DNA of 64,000 nucleotides from Nostoc sp. ATCC 43529 (GTDB lineage Bacteria; Cyanobacteriota; Cyanobacteriia; Cyanobacteriales; Nostocaceae). The position numbers were made by a program, and so were the translations under genes. Location of the stretch: positions 1 to 64,000 of the forward strand of contig LWTK01000041.1 of assembly GCA_003326205.1 (NCBI GenBank), in the 5' to 3' direction. The notes below the pieces were generated by a model. That model was not told where the DNA came from and ran no database searches. It was given only the letters and a program-made list of their open reading frames with translations. Positions within the stretch are counted from its first letter, which is position 1. Every line of letters starts with the position of its first letter. Below, piece after piece: positions 18,020 through 27,627 of the stretch.

Positions 18020-18441
18020 TATCTGAACTATTGCTTCTCCTGCAAAGACGCTAGGCCAATGCTTTAATTCAAAATCACGCCTGATTAAGAGTATCCACCC
18101 ATCCGTCGCGATTAGGCTTTGCGTAGCGTCTTTCATAGGAGAAGTTTTTATCTAATACCAATTTGAAAAAAGAATGCGACAAATACATTGGGTAGGGTAG
18201 TACTGCTGTCCTACCCTAAAAATCGTTAATGTGTTGCAAATATTGTTGGAATTAGTATAAGTAAAACTGAGCTTTTTGATTTCTCAAAAACGGGGATCGA
18301 ATTTTTTCAAAATTCTGAATTATGACCGACAATGTAAAAGATACAAGCAACTGAATTTATGGGGATCATTAATTTTGAATTTTGAATTTTGAATTCGGAG
18401 CATTCGCGCAGCGTCTCGTAGAGAAGCGACGTGACTTCTGT
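18020..18441. other. Intergenic region with hairpin element
   Basis: 422 bp between the convergent CAAD and SLH genes. Contents: a MITE-like inverted-repeat element at 18152-18255, several TTTTGAAT units near 18369-18396, and a GC-rich dispersed-repeat fragment near 18402-18430. Confidence 0.55.
18152..18255. repeat. MITE-like inverted-repeat element (about 104 bp)
   Basis: The left end CTAATACCAATTTG and the complement of the right end (CTAATTCCAAC) form imperfect terminal inverted repeats. The centre has a perfect GGGTAGG/CCTACCC stem around TACTGC. It has no coding capacity. Only one copy was seen in the window, so mobility is inferred from structure. Confidence 0.5.
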
Positions 18442-19581
18442 TTATTGAGATGAACCGCCTGCTGATAAGTTAACCTTTGGCTTCTGTTTTGGAGTGCGTG
18501 ATGGCTGTGGAGATATATTTGGCGAACGCACTATGTTTTCAGATGAAATTCCCTTTAATCTGCCTTGTTTGACTAAAGCTTGATGAATCATCGCCGCCAC
18601 TTCACCACGAGTCGCTACTTTATTAGGAGCAAGGACTTCTGTGTTTGGATAGTTAACCACAAGTCCATTAGCTGTAGCAGCAGCTATTTTAGCCCTAGCA
18701 TATGGCGGAATATCTTTAGCATCTTTATAAATACCTAAAATCTGATTCGCCGAAGTAGGTGTTTTCAAATTCAACCCACTAGCAAGGGCAACTAAAACCT
18801 GTACTCTTGAAATATTTTCTTGTGGCTTGAAGGTGTTTTTCGGGTAGCCTTTGAGAAATCCGCTACTGATGGCTTGGTTAATTGCTGGATTTGCCCAGAA
18901 TGTTGCTGGTACATCTTGAAATGCGATCGCATTCTTAGACAATTCTTGATTAAAAGCTTTTTGCAAGATGGCAGCAAATTCAGCACGATTTACAGGCTGA
19001 TTTGGTCTAAAAGAATAATCAGGAAATCCCTTAAGAATACCACGAGAAGAAAGAACATCTATAAAACGCCGACCCCAGAAGTTATTAGGCACATCATTAA
19101 ATGCAATTGGCGGCGGAATAATTGATTTTGGTTTTGCTGGAGTTACTAAAGGCAAGGCTGCCGATCTAATTGATGACTCAAACCCTAATGAAGAGGATAC
19201 AGGTATCTGTGGTTGTGGAGATATATTCGGCCTTACCTCAGCAGATGGTAACACTTCAGGGGAAGGAGTTGCGGTATTATTCGGCAATGAAGGTGTCTTG
19301 GGTTCAATAGCCGCAGGTGGAGATGAGTCGAATTTGGCGGCTGCATTTGGTTCGACTTTAGGAGTAGGAGAAGGCAATACTTGATTTGGTTGAACGCTAC
19401 CAGAAGGAGTGGAAGAAGGTGAGAGCAAACTGTTGAAATTCCAACTAGAATCTCTGCGGGACAATGACCAAAAAAGAATTGCTCCAATAGTGGTGAAGGC
19501 AACCAGAATGGCTATAAATTCATCAAAGCCAAGGGCATTTCTTTGAGATGACTCAGGTTCGGAAGGAGGTCTATTTGTCAT
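18442..19581 (-). CDS. S-layer homology (SLH) domain protein
   Basis: 379 residues. A transmembrane anchor lies at about 20-40 (FIAILVAFTTIGAILFWSL), followed by a long Pro/Ser-rich linker (about 50-160). Three SLH repeats then follow: FNDVPNNFWGRRFIDVLSSRGILKGFPDYSFRPNQPVNRAEFAAIL, FQDVPATFWANPAINQAISSGFLKGYPKNTFKPQENISRVQVLVAL and a weaker third with ATRGEVAAMIHQALV. In cyanobacteria such proteins bind peptidoglycan-linked polysaccharide and tether outer-envelope structures. It lacks a porin barrel. It appears monocistronic. Confidence 0.92.
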   Translation of the reverse strand: MTNRPPSEPESSQRNALGFDEFIAILVAFTTIGAILFWSLSRRDSSWNFNSLLSPSSTPSGSVQPNQVLPSPTPKVEPNAAAKFDSSPPAAIEPKTPSLPNNTATPSPEVLPSAEVRPNISPQPQIPVSSSLGFESSIRSAALPLVTPAKPKSIIPPPIAFNDVPNNFWGRRFIDVLSSRGILKGFPDYSFRPNQPVNRAEFAAILQKAFNQELSKNAIAFQDVPATFWANPAINQAISSGFLKGYPKNTFKPQENISRVQVLVALASGLNLKTPTSANQILGIYKDAKDIPPYARAKIAAATANGLVVNYPNTEVLAPNKVATRGEVAAMIHQALVKQGRLKGISSENIVRSPNISPQPSRTPKQKPKVNLSAGGSSQ

Positions 19582-19683
19582 CGCGATCGCACCTGGTAGC
19601 AGTAAAATCTGTGCCTAAACAAATTAAGCCATAGATGATAATTTTACACCAGCCATTTTCGATTTATAATTCCTAGCAGAATA

Positions 19684-19935
19684 TTATACTTCTTCTAGAG
19701 GTTCAGTTAACCGCCAGTAAATACCTAAGTCCTGACCGATGCAATATTGGCCATCAGGATGTAATTGTTTGAGGACAGGTGTAATCGAGTCAGTTAATAA
19801 GATACTTTGAGGATGCTCTTGCCAATTTTTGCCTTCGGCACGCTCCGCGAACACAAAACTACCGTCAGACTCAGGAAGCTGGGTATGGTCTGGGAAAGGG
19901 GTTAGGGCAGTGGATGGATCGGTTGCAGAGGTCAT
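19684..19935 (-). pseudogene. Truncated Uma2 family gene (N-terminal fragment)
   Basis: 83 residues. SDGSFV, then NWQEHPQSILLTDSITPVLKQLHPDGQYCIGQDLGIYWRLTEP closely resembles the N-terminus of one large Uma2 subfamily, whose full proteins are about 200-250 residues. The protein stops right after this segment, before the PD-(D/E)XK core. Between the two conserved pieces sits FAERAEGK, encoded by a GC-rich short dispersed repeat (about 19830-19852) that looks like an in-frame insertion. I therefore read it as a decayed copy; it might still express a short peptide. The subfamily assignment is from memory of the motif. Confidence 0.65.
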
Positions 19936-20091
19936 AAGGACTGCCTTTGCACTCTTTGTGAGGTTTGTTCTTTAGTTTAACAAGCACAGACGCATTTAGT
20001 GGAAAGGTGGGGAGATGAGGGAGATGAGGGAGCAGGGGGAGCAGGGAGAGAAATAACCAATGCCCCATGCCCCATGCCCAATGCCCTAATT

Positions 20092-22020
20092 TTACGATTC
20101 CCGTCCGGTAGCCCAGGTATCACGCCATTTAACAGTGCCTTCTTTGGCAATCACCCAGCGGCGGTTAACGAGATTTTCCCGCAGGGGTGATTGCCCTTCC
20201 CGCCACATGGCATATTTATAAGCAATCAGTTTGCCTGCACTCTCATTAAAGGGAATCTCCGCAAACCAAGTATTAGTATTGATGTATTCCAACGGATAGG
20301 CTTTGCTGATATCCCAGTTGCCTAACTCTGGACAGTCTCCAGTCACAACAATGATTTCACCAGGCTGAGTTTGCACGCCATTAAGTTGGACGCGGACTAT
20401 GGTTTGTCCTTTAATCCGTTCTCCAACGTGGCTGAAAACAATTACTCCCCGTTCTTCAAGTACTAAGTCGTAGATTTTACCGTCTTTGACTTCATACTTA
20501 TTGCGAGTCACTACACAAGTATGTTCGCCATCAGGTAATTCTGTTTCTACTTCTGGTAGGGTAACTTCTCCTCCACGGTTTAAAGCTACAAAACACAGGG
20601 AATCTCGATAGCGGCGGACGTAACAATAAACGTCGTTTGTTAAGTATTTTTGCCAGTGGCTACCCATTGATACTGCGGGATTGAGCCGCCGTAAACCGGA
20701 CAATAATCTGATGTAACGATATATCTCTGTATCTGTATCCCAACTTTCCATCATCGGGCGATTATATGGATCGTTTCCGCCGTCAGTGTCGTCGTGTAGA
20801 TACTGTTCTGTGCCGTAATATATACACGGTATACCGCGACATGTCATAATCAAGGCGATCGCCACCTTCAACATCGCTGGATCGGGGTTCAGCGATTGGA
20901 AGCGCGGCATATCGTGGTTATCGATAAAGGTGACTAACTCTGTAGCCCCACTGTAGCGATGATCTTGGTCAAAAATATATTGAATTGTATGGAATCCGTT
21001 TTCGGAACCTTGCGCTAGTGCTGCCCGAATGGCCACGCATAGCCCAAAGTCTAGCATGGACATGCCTGAGTGATTGGCAAATTCCACAGAGCGATCGTCA
21101 CCAGGATGACTATAAATCCACTCACCAAAAATAAACACATCTGGTTTGTGATTGGTAATGTCGCCGGTGAATTCTTGCCAAAACCAAATCGGCATGTGTT
21201 TGACGGTATCCACCCGCAGTGCATCTACACCCCGGTCTAGCCATTGTTTGATTGCTGACTTAATATACTGTCGGTAATCACTATTGTTTTCATTAAAAGT
21301 TGCAAGACCCGCTAATTCACAGTTTTGCACTTGCCAATCGTCTTCCCAGTCTTGCACTTCGCCATAGTGGTGATACCAGTGATTGACATCATCATTAAAG
21401 TCGGCAATTTTGACGCCATCATCATACAATTCACCTTTGCTACCGCTGGTATCAGGACTGCTATGGTTGCAGACAATATCTAATATCAGCTTCATGTTGC
21501 GCTTGTGCAGTTCGGCAATTAAGCGATCGAAGGTCGTATTTTTTTCTTCTTGAGTAGCGTTTAAAGAAGGATTTTCTCCGTCAGCAATATACCGGGGATT
21601 AAGTCGCTTAAAGTCTTTTGTCCAATAACCGTGTAGCGCTGCATTACCGACAAATAACTCTTCCACCTGCTCAAACAGTGGAGTTAGCCAAAGGGCGGTA
21701 ACTCCCATATTTTTGAGATAATCCAGTTTGTCAATCACACCTTGTAAATCGCCACCCCAATACTTACCCCAATCTTGCCTGGTTGGATCGTAAAGTTCTG
21801 AGTTTGCACCTTCGCTATTATCTGGATCGCCATCGTGAAAGCGATCGACTACCAGAAAGTAGATTGTCTCCTGACGAAATTCAATATCCCTGGTGTACAG
21901 AAAGTCTAGATCGATCTCAGTATCTGATGGAGGCGCTTGTATTAAAGCTTCTACTTTTTCCGTTGCAGAATCAACTTTGTATTGTTCTGGTGAAAATTGG
22001 GACGGAGGTGTTTTTACCAT
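20092..22020 (-). CDS. Alpha-amylase family GH13 enzyme with C-terminal CBM20
   Basis: 642 residues. The catalytic barrel spans about 45-440: ETIYFLVVDRFHDGD, GVTALWLTPLFEQ, LILDIVCNHSS, GVDALRVDTVKHMP (nucleophile Asp), FIFGEWIY (acid/base Glu) and VTFIDNHDMPRF (third Asp). A beta-sandwich (about 450-530) precedes a starch-binding CBM20 module at about 535-635 (IVRVQLNGVQTQPGEIIVVTGDCPELGNWD). There is no signal peptide, so it probably acts on intracellular glycogen or maltodextrin. The exact specificity (amylase versus cyclodextrin-type transferase) cannot be decided from sequence alone. It is a single gene. Confidence 0.93.
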   Translation of the reverse strand: MVKTPPSQFSPEQYKVDSATEKVEALIQAPPSDTEIDLDFLYTRDIEFRQETIYFLVVDRFHDGDPDNSEGANSELYDPTRQDWGKYWGGDLQGVIDKLDYLKNMGVTALWLTPLFEQVEELFVGNAALHGYWTKDFKRLNPRYIADGENPSLNATQEEKNTTFDRLIAELHKRNMKLILDIVCNHSSPDTSGSKGELYDDGVKIADFNDDVNHWYHHYGEVQDWEDDWQVQNCELAGLATFNENNSDYRQYIKSAIKQWLDRGVDALRVDTVKHMPIWFWQEFTGDITNHKPDVFIFGEWIYSHPGDDRSVEFANHSGMSMLDFGLCVAIRAALAQGSENGFHTIQYIFDQDHRYSGATELVTFIDNHDMPRFQSLNPDPAMLKVAIALIMTCRGIPCIYYGTEQYLHDDTDGGNDPYNRPMMESWDTDTEIYRYIRLLSGLRRLNPAVSMGSHWQKYLTNDVYCYVRRYRDSLCFVALNRGGEVTLPEVETELPDGEHTCVVTRNKYEVKDGKIYDLVLEERGVIVFSHVGERIKGQTIVRVQLNGVQTQPGEIIVVTGDCPELGNWDISKAYPLEYINTNTWFAEIPFNESAGKLIAYKYAMWREGQSPLRENLVNRRWVIAKEGTVKWRDTWATGRES

Positions 22021-22548
22021 AAAAGACTCAAAATTTCCGGTAATTTACGTTTGTATACTCAACAGTAAGTATTTTTGATATCTTGTGTAACTGCAAACGT
22101 CGGTATTGTGACATCCCGCCCACGGTGTAGGTATCTATCGCTAGCTAGTTTATAATTCTATCCATAGATATAATTCATCTGCTAGAGGATAAAAACAAAA
22201 AAATATAGCAGTTATTAACGGCAATTGATTTTTAACAAAAATTAATAATATCAATAGGATAGTGAAAAACTTACGGTAAATACTGCCACTAGCTTGTGTT
22301 TGACTAAAGTAGACACATTCTATTGCAGGCTTGTTGAGATTAACACATAAATTGAGTCAATTTAATTGTTTAAAAAATAACTAATTATCTTCGATATTTT
22401 TCAATAAAGTAATAAAGTAAATAAGATTAATCAAAAATATATAATTTGGGCTGTGTGGGAATTATGGCAAGACTAATTATTTAGTGGAAACAGCTAGGTC
22501 ACGATCGCTAGAAACATCCAAGTTTTACTATCGAAATGGTAATCATGT
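22021..22548. other. AT-rich divergent intergenic region
   Basis: 528 bp between the divergent GH13 and alpha/beta hydrolase genes. It is strongly AT-rich at 22180-22450. I see no ORF, RNA gene or clear repeat; promoters for both genes presumably lie here. Confidence 0.5.
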
Positions 22549-23784
22549 ATGACAGATAAACAAAACAGAGTGAGATTGCTCAAAGGTCGTACAGCATTTT
22601 TATTTATCCACGGTATTGGCGAACAAAACCCTTTGGAAACTGTAGACTTTTTCACACATAATTTTCTTAAATATTTCGATAAGCAAAGTTTAGCTTTCGA
22701 TCTAGAACATCTAATCGCTAAACGCAGACTATCAACCGGGTCTCTTTGGACAGAAAGCTTTGTAAGGTTGAAACCAACTGACAGCAATGAAGATTGGCTA
22801 ATTGATATTCACGAATACTACTGGTCAGCTTATACAGAAAAGAAAATCACTGTACCTGAGATATTGCAATGGGCAGAACAAACTCTAGATGGTACAATTA
22901 AGTTTTATAACCGTAAAGAAAACCAACCTCTGTTAGATAAACTATTGGCCAATAGAAATAGAAAAACTTTTTTTACATATCGACTGCGATCGCTAACTAT
23001 ATTACTGCGGATATTTAACTTTTTATATCCAGTATTACGAATGGCAGTTTGGTTAATTCTATTTTTAACAGGGCCATTTCTTCAAGGTCGTTTTCTCCAG
23101 TCAGCTTGGCAGTTAAGTAAACAAATTGTAACTCCACCATTGGTTGATTTTATTGGTGATATCACTATCTACAGTACCACCGATCAAAAATCGCCCTATA
23201 AAATAATTCGTCAGCAAATACTGAGGGAATCCTTAACATTATTGAAAGCAATTCTTAAAGATAAACAAGCAAATTACGACCAAGTAATAATAGCTGGACA
23301 TTCTCTTGGTAGTTGTATAGCTTACGACACACTAAACCTTCTGTGTATTGAAGCCAGTCTTTCTCAAGACAAGAATAAAAATCTTTCATTGGATAAAATT
23401 AAAGGGTTAATTACCTTTGGTTCGCCACTAGATAAAATTGCCTTTTTCTTCCGAGAGGTAGCACAGGAGGGACAGTATATTAGGCAGCGGATTTTAGAAC
23501 ACCTCAACTCCTTTCGTGTCAAACCAGAATTTGCACAGAAAAATCAATACTCAATCAAAAGTCCAGTTGAATGCAAACTCGATCGAGTTCGTTGGGTCAA
23601 TTACTACCATCTCAAAGATCCAATTAGCGGTCATCTAGATTACTATGAAAATCTGGATAACGTTGAAATGAAATATCAAGCATCATGGGGTGACCAAGGG
23701 CACCAAGGTTACTGGTTTGATACAGATTTTTACGAAGATATTGCCGAACGCTTCCTATATATCACACATCGGGATGAGGAATAA
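22549..23784 (+). CDS. Putative alpha/beta-hydrolase (lipase-like), unknown substrate
   Basis: 411 residues. Near the N-terminus, AFLFIHGIGEQNPLETVDFF gives the HG-x-G oxyanion motif. At about residue 250, VIIAGHSLGSCIAYDTLN is a G-x-S-x-G nucleophile elbow, and GLITFGSPLDKIAFFFR follows it as in lipase/PGAP1-like proteins. A hydrophobic stretch at about 160-185 (RIFNFLYPVLRMAVWLILFLTGPFL) suggests membrane association. The terminal DQGHQGYWFDTDFY could supply the catalytic His. No specific family or substrate is claimed. Confidence 0.7.
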   Translation: MTDKQNRVRLLKGRTAFLFIHGIGEQNPLETVDFFTHNFLKYFDKQSLAFDLEHLIAKRRLSTGSLWTESFVRLKPTDSNEDWLIDIHEYYWSAYTEKKITVPEILQWAEQTLDGTIKFYNRKENQPLLDKLLANRNRKTFFTYRLRSLTILLRIFNFLYPVLRMAVWLILFLTGPFLQGRFLQSAWQLSKQIVTPPLVDFIGDITIYSTTDQKSPYKIIRQQILRESLTLLKAILKDKQANYDQVIIAGHSLGSCIAYDTLNLLCIEASLSQDKNKNLSLDKIKGLITFGSPLDKIAFFFREVAQEGQYIRQRILEHLNSFRVKPEFAQKNQYSIKSPVECKLDRVRWVNYYHLKDPISGHLDYYENLDNVEMKYQASWGDQGHQGYWFDTDFYEDIAERFLYITHRDEE

Positions 23785-24072
23785 AAAAGACAGTGGAGAA
23801 TGGGTAGAGACGTGATTAACCCTTGTGTGTACGGGAGTAGGGGAGGAAAAAATATCTTTATCCTTGGTAGTGGGGTTTTGTTGCGTTCGCTTTGTAGAAA
23901 TTTCACTCAACAGCTTTTTGTTAAAGACTTTTAATTGCAAATCTCATATTCTACATTGTTGTAATCCGCGTATTACTGAAGTTTTTCTTTTGGAGATTCA
24001 CTCCATTGCTAAACTGACCATTGTCACTTTCAAACTGTTATTACTATAAAGCAATTGATCCTGGTAACAATT

Positions 24073-25122
24073 ATGAGCAAATATGACAAGATTTTTAACT
24101 CATCCGAGACATCAGAGGAATCGCTAAGTCCAGAGGAAGCCGTAGCGGCCATCGCAACTGTAACAGCGATCGCTGATTTATCCATAGAAGATGTCGATGC
24201 AGAAAGTTTAGCAGGTATCCTTTGGGAATTCGAGGTTTTTGAAGAATACTCAGAAGATGAAATTGTCGAAATCGTAGATCGACTCATAGGTATTGCAGAA
24301 GACGAAGGACTTGGTGCCTTATTTAATACTGCTAAAATTTCTCTCTCCGATGAATTAGTACTTGATGGTTTCGCCGCCGGGGTGATAGTGCTTTTAGACG
24401 ATGAACTTGCCATTCCCAAACAGAAACAAAGCTACCTCAAAAAGCTACAAACAGCCTTGGAACTTGAAGATGAAGAAGCAGAGGAAATTATTAAAGAGGT
24501 AATTGCAGCCTTTGAAGAAGCTGAAGAGGAAGAATATGCAGATGACGAAGATGAAACAGTAATTATAGATGAATATACTCAACAGACCTATAAATCACCT
24601 TTAGGTAATTTTACACTAACCGTTCCAGTCGATCCTGAAAACGGCGGTAGAATTCAAAGTCAGGAAGGAGTAGTGGGTTTTTCCGATGACATCGGTACTT
24701 TGCTGAGAATTGATTATTATCCTTTCCCTGTGGAAGAGTTAGAGGAACTGGAATCCCTGGGACAAGAAAAATATTTACAATCAATCTTAGTAGACAAGTA
24801 CGTGCCCCAAGCAATTTTAGCAAACGTACCAGATGCCACTGTAGAATATACTGAATACTTAGAAGATACTTTTTCAGGGTCTTACTATGTATTAGTCAAT
24901 ATGCCCAAAGGTTCGACGATTTCCAAGCAAGAAAATAATGGGACTGCCGTCAGACTAGATGCGTATCGAGGACTACTGACTTTTACTAGTGGTGAATTTT
25001 TGTATATAATTAGCAGCCAACACAGCTTTCTCAATGGCGAAACACCCGATTCCATCGAAGAAGAAGCCGAATATATCAAGGAAAATATTTTAGGGTTTGT
25101 TGAGACTATCGAGTTTGCATAA
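24073..25122 (+). CDS. Acidic protein with TerB-like N-terminal domain
   Basis: 349 residues from ATG 24073 (MSKYDKIFNSSE); the frame is open back to 24055. Residues about 15-150 are helical and resemble the TerB fold: LSPEEAVAAIATVTAIADLSIEDVDAESLAGILWE, EYSEDEIVEIVDRLIGIAEDEGLGALF, and LVLDGFAAGVIVLLDDELAIPKQKQSYLKKLQTALE. A very acidic bridge follows (EEAEEEEYADDEDE). The C-terminal about 170 residues (SPLGNFTLTVPVDPENGGRIQ to IKENILGFVETIEFA) are a beta-rich domain that I do not recognise. It is a single gene; no tellurite genes are near, so no resistance role is implied. Confidence 0.7.
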   Translation: MSKYDKIFNSSETSEESLSPEEAVAAIATVTAIADLSIEDVDAESLAGILWEFEVFEEYSEDEIVEIVDRLIGIAEDEGLGALFNTAKISLSDELVLDGFAAGVIVLLDDELAIPKQKQSYLKKLQTALELEDEEAEEIIKEVIAAFEEAEEEEYADDEDETVIIDEYTQQTYKSPLGNFTLTVPVDPENGGRIQSQEGVVGFSDDIGTLLRIDYYPFPVEELEELESLGQEKYLQSILVDKYVPQAILANVPDATVEYTEYLEDTFSGSYYVLVNMPKGSTISKQENNGTAVRLDAYRGLLTFTSGEFLYIISSQHSFLNGETPDSIEEEAEYIKENILGFVETIEFA

Positions 25123-25316
25123 TTGGGCATGGGGCATGGGGCATAGGGCAAACAGGGAGTGCTGACTGTTGACTGTTAAGCTGAGCCGGAGACTTTAAAA
25201 CTTCGGTGAGAAGTTAAAATTATTCTCCTTGTCCTCTTCCGATGCCCAATGCCCAATCCCCTAAATTTAGCGAATATGCTAACCTAGTATGGTTGACTAA
25301 TCTCGCACATCTAAGA

Positions 25317-25374
25317 ATTCGGGTGTTTTCCAATTGGAAAATACGCTTGGATGGAGGTTTAACCCGAATCGGAG
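25317..25374 (+). promoter_or_regulatory. Probable structured leader of rpsB
   Basis: An outer stem ATTCGGGT (25317-25324) pairs perfectly with ACCCGAAT (25362-25369). Inside is a 16-bp perfect palindrome TTTTCCAATTGGAAAA (25326-25341) and a GGAGG-like sequence (25354-25358). The real ribosome site GGAG (25371-25374, 10 bases before ATG) abuts the outer stem. This is the arrangement expected of an autoregulatory ribosomal-protein leader. Confidence 0.5.
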
Positions 25375-25384
25375 TTAAAAATAT

Positions 25385-26182
25385 ATGCCAGTTGTTTCAT
25401 TGGCTCAAATGATGGAGTCAGGGGTTCACTTTGGGCATCAGACCCGGCGTTGGAACCCAAAAATGTCCCCTTATATTTACACCTCCCGTAATGGTGTACA
25501 TATTATCGACTTGGTGCAGACTGCCCAGTTGATGGAAGACGCTTATAGTTATATGCGATCGCAGGCAGAGCAAGGAAAGAAATTTCTTTTCGTCGGCACA
25601 AAGCGGCAAGCTGCTGGAATTATTGCCCAAGAAGCCAGCCGTTGCGGTTCCCACTACATTAACCAGCGCTGGTTGGGCGGAATGCTCACCAACTGGGCAA
25701 CCATTAAAACACGGGTAGACCGCCTCAAAGATTTGGAACGGCGGGAAGAAAGCGGCGCATTAGATTTATTGCCCAAAAAAGAAGCGTCGATGCTGCGTCG
25801 GGAAATGGCGAAGCTGCAAAAATATTTGGGCGGCATTAAAACAATGCGAAAAGTGCCCGATATCGTGGTGATTGTAGACCAGCGTCGGGAATACAACGCT
25901 GTTCAAGAGTGCCAAAAACTCAACATTCCCATTGTGTCCATGCTGGATACAAACTGCGACCCGGATGTAGTTGACATCCCCATCCCCGCAAACGACGATG
26001 CGATCAGATCCATTAAGCTGATAGTCGGAAAATTGGCAGATGCCATTTATGAAGGTCGTCACGGTCAACTCGATGCCGAAGAAGATTACGACGATTACGA
26101 CGGCGCTGAGTATGACGAAGAATACGAGGAAAGCGACTACACTGACACCTTGATTCCGGATGACGACGAAGAAGAAGAATAG
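25385..26182 (+). CDS. rpsB: 30S ribosomal protein S2
   Basis: 265 residues. The family start is clear: MPVVSLAQMMESGVHFGHQTRRWNPKMSPYIY, then FLFVGTKRQAAGIIAQEA, RWLGGMLTNWATIKTRVDRL and the signature PIVSMLDTNCDPDVVDIPIPANDDAIRSIKL. The last about 35 residues are an acidic tail (DYDDYDGAEYDEEYEES), a common cyanobacterial feature. It is followed by tsf, the usual gene order. A perfect 9-bp hairpin, TGCTGAGTA/TACTCAGCA (26204-26230) without a T-run, lies between them and may act as an RNA-processing site or weak attenuator. Confidence 0.98.
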   Translation: MPVVSLAQMMESGVHFGHQTRRWNPKMSPYIYTSRNGVHIIDLVQTAQLMEDAYSYMRSQAEQGKKFLFVGTKRQAAGIIAQEASRCGSHYINQRWLGGMLTNWATIKTRVDRLKDLERREESGALDLLPKKEASMLRREMAKLQKYLGGIKTMRKVPDIVVIVDQRREYNAVQECQKLNIPIVSMLDTNCDPDVVDIPIPANDDAIRSIKLIVGKLADAIYEGRHGQLDAEEDYDDYDGAEYDEEYEESDYTDTLIPDDDEEEE

Positions 26183-26432
26183 TATTTGATAGTTAGGCTA
26201 AACTGCTGAGTAAGATAGAGATACTCAGCAAATTGAATAGTGCTGAGTCTTGATAACTTATATCAATTTTGGATTTTGGATTTTGGATTAAAAGCCTTTG
26301 CTACAAAGTTTTTCCAAAAATTTCAAAAATACTTCCTATGCCAATTTGGTATGAAAATTCAAAACTCAGCACTCAGCACTAAATTTCGGTGAGCGATTAC
26401 AATTCGAGGTCAAGTTTAGGAATTGAGGGAAC

Positions 26433-27377
26433 ATGGCGGAAATATCTGCAAAACTCGTCCAAGAGCTACGCCAAAAAACTGGTGCTGGCATGATGGACTG
26501 CAAAAAGGCGCTGAAAGAAACTGATGGCAATATAGAAGAAGCCGCAGACTGGCTACGGAAAAAAGGCATCACTTCGGCGGGTAAAAAAAGCGATCGCATT
26601 GCAGCTGAAGGTCTAGTAGAAACCTACATTCAACCTGGTGGACGGGTGGGTGTACTCATAGAAGTCAACTGCCAAACTGATTTTGTGGCTCGTAACGAAG
26701 CTTTTAAAGCTTTAGTCAGGAACCTCGCAAAGCAAGCAGTGACAGCTGATAGTGTTGAGTCTTTGCTAGCTCAACCCTATATTGAAAATGAAAGCGTGAC
26801 TGTAGATGAATTCATCAAGCAAACTATTGCCACCCTTGGCGAAAACATCCAACTGCGTCGGTTTGTCACTTTTGCCCTAGCAGAAGGCGCACAAGGTATC
26901 GTGGACAGCTACATTCACACTGGCGGTCGAGTTGGTGTATTAGTAGAGTTGGGTTCCCAAACAGATTCAGCTGCTGCTAAAGAAGAATTCCAAAGCTTGG
27001 CGCGGAACGCAGCTATGCAAGTTGCAGCCTGCCCCAATGTCGAGTATGTCAGCGTAGCTCAAATTCCTGCCGAAGTCGCCCAAAAAGAAAAAGATATTGA
27101 AATGGGCAAGGATGATTTGGCAAACAAGCCAGATAACATCAAAGAAAAGATTGTTCAGGGACGGATTGACAAACGCCTCAAAGAATTGACTTTGCTAGAT
27201 CAACCTTATATTCGCGATCAAAGTATTTCTGTAGAAGAATTGTTGAAGCAAGTCAAAGGGCAAGTAGGCGAAGACATCCAAGTAAATCGCTTTGTCCGCT
27301 ATGTACTAGGCGAAGGCATTGAAAAGCAAGAAAGTAACTTTGCTGAAGAAGTCGCCGCACAAATGGGCGCTAAGTAA
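26433..27377 (+). CDS. tsf: Elongation factor Ts
   Basis: 314 residues. The N-terminal UBA-like and core motif AKLVQELRQKTGAGMMDCKKALKETDGNIEEAADWLRKKG is diagnostic. The dimerisation domain contains the repeated VETYIQPGGRVGVLIEVNCQTDFVARNEAF and VDSYIHTGGRVGVLVELGSQTDSAAAKEEF, the duplicated core halves. EF-Ts recycles EF-Tu by nucleotide exchange. A ribosome site, GAGGG, lies just upstream. It is probably co-transcribed with rpsB across a 250-bp gap; a terminator follows at 27476-27512. Confidence 0.98.
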   Translation: MAEISAKLVQELRQKTGAGMMDCKKALKETDGNIEEAADWLRKKGITSAGKKSDRIAAEGLVETYIQPGGRVGVLIEVNCQTDFVARNEAFKALVRNLAKQAVTADSVESLLAQPYIENESVTVDEFIKQTIATLGENIQLRRFVTFALAEGAQGIVDSYIHTGGRVGVLVELGSQTDSAAAKEEFQSLARNAAMQVAACPNVEYVSVAQIPAEVAQKEKDIEMGKDDLANKPDNIKEKIVQGRIDKRLKELTLLDQPYIRDQSISVEELLKQVKGQVGEDIQVNRFVRYVLGEGIEKQESNFAEEVAAQMGAK

Positions 27378-27385
27378 TATTTAGT

Positions 27386-27426
27386 TAGGAGTTAGGAGTT
27401 AGGAGTTAAGAGTTTGGAGTTTGGAG
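27386..27426. repeat. GTTAGGA tandem repeats
   Basis: Tandem copies of (G)GAGTTA(G) heptamers immediately after the tsf stop. The same unit recurs at 35604-35705 and, inverted, at 35935-36045. Confidence 0.75.
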
Positions 27427-27475
27427 TTGGGTTAATAATTCATAACTCATAATTCATAATTCCTAACTTCTCTAA

Positions 27476-27512
27476 GGACAGGTCAAGCCAATAGCCTGAC
27501 CTGTATTTTATT
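27476..27512 (+). terminator. tsf terminator
   Basis: ACAGGTCA (27478-27485) pairs with TGACCTGT (27497-27504), followed by ATTTTATT. It ends the rpsB-tsf unit. Confidence 0.75.
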
Positions 27513-27627
27513 AATACAGCGAAATTTCGCATATAATTCAATATTTAAAATCCTTGGGAAAGTTATCCTAAAATAAATACGTACATTAGTACTATTTGAT
27601 GGTTGATATGGGTAAGAGCGAGAAGTT

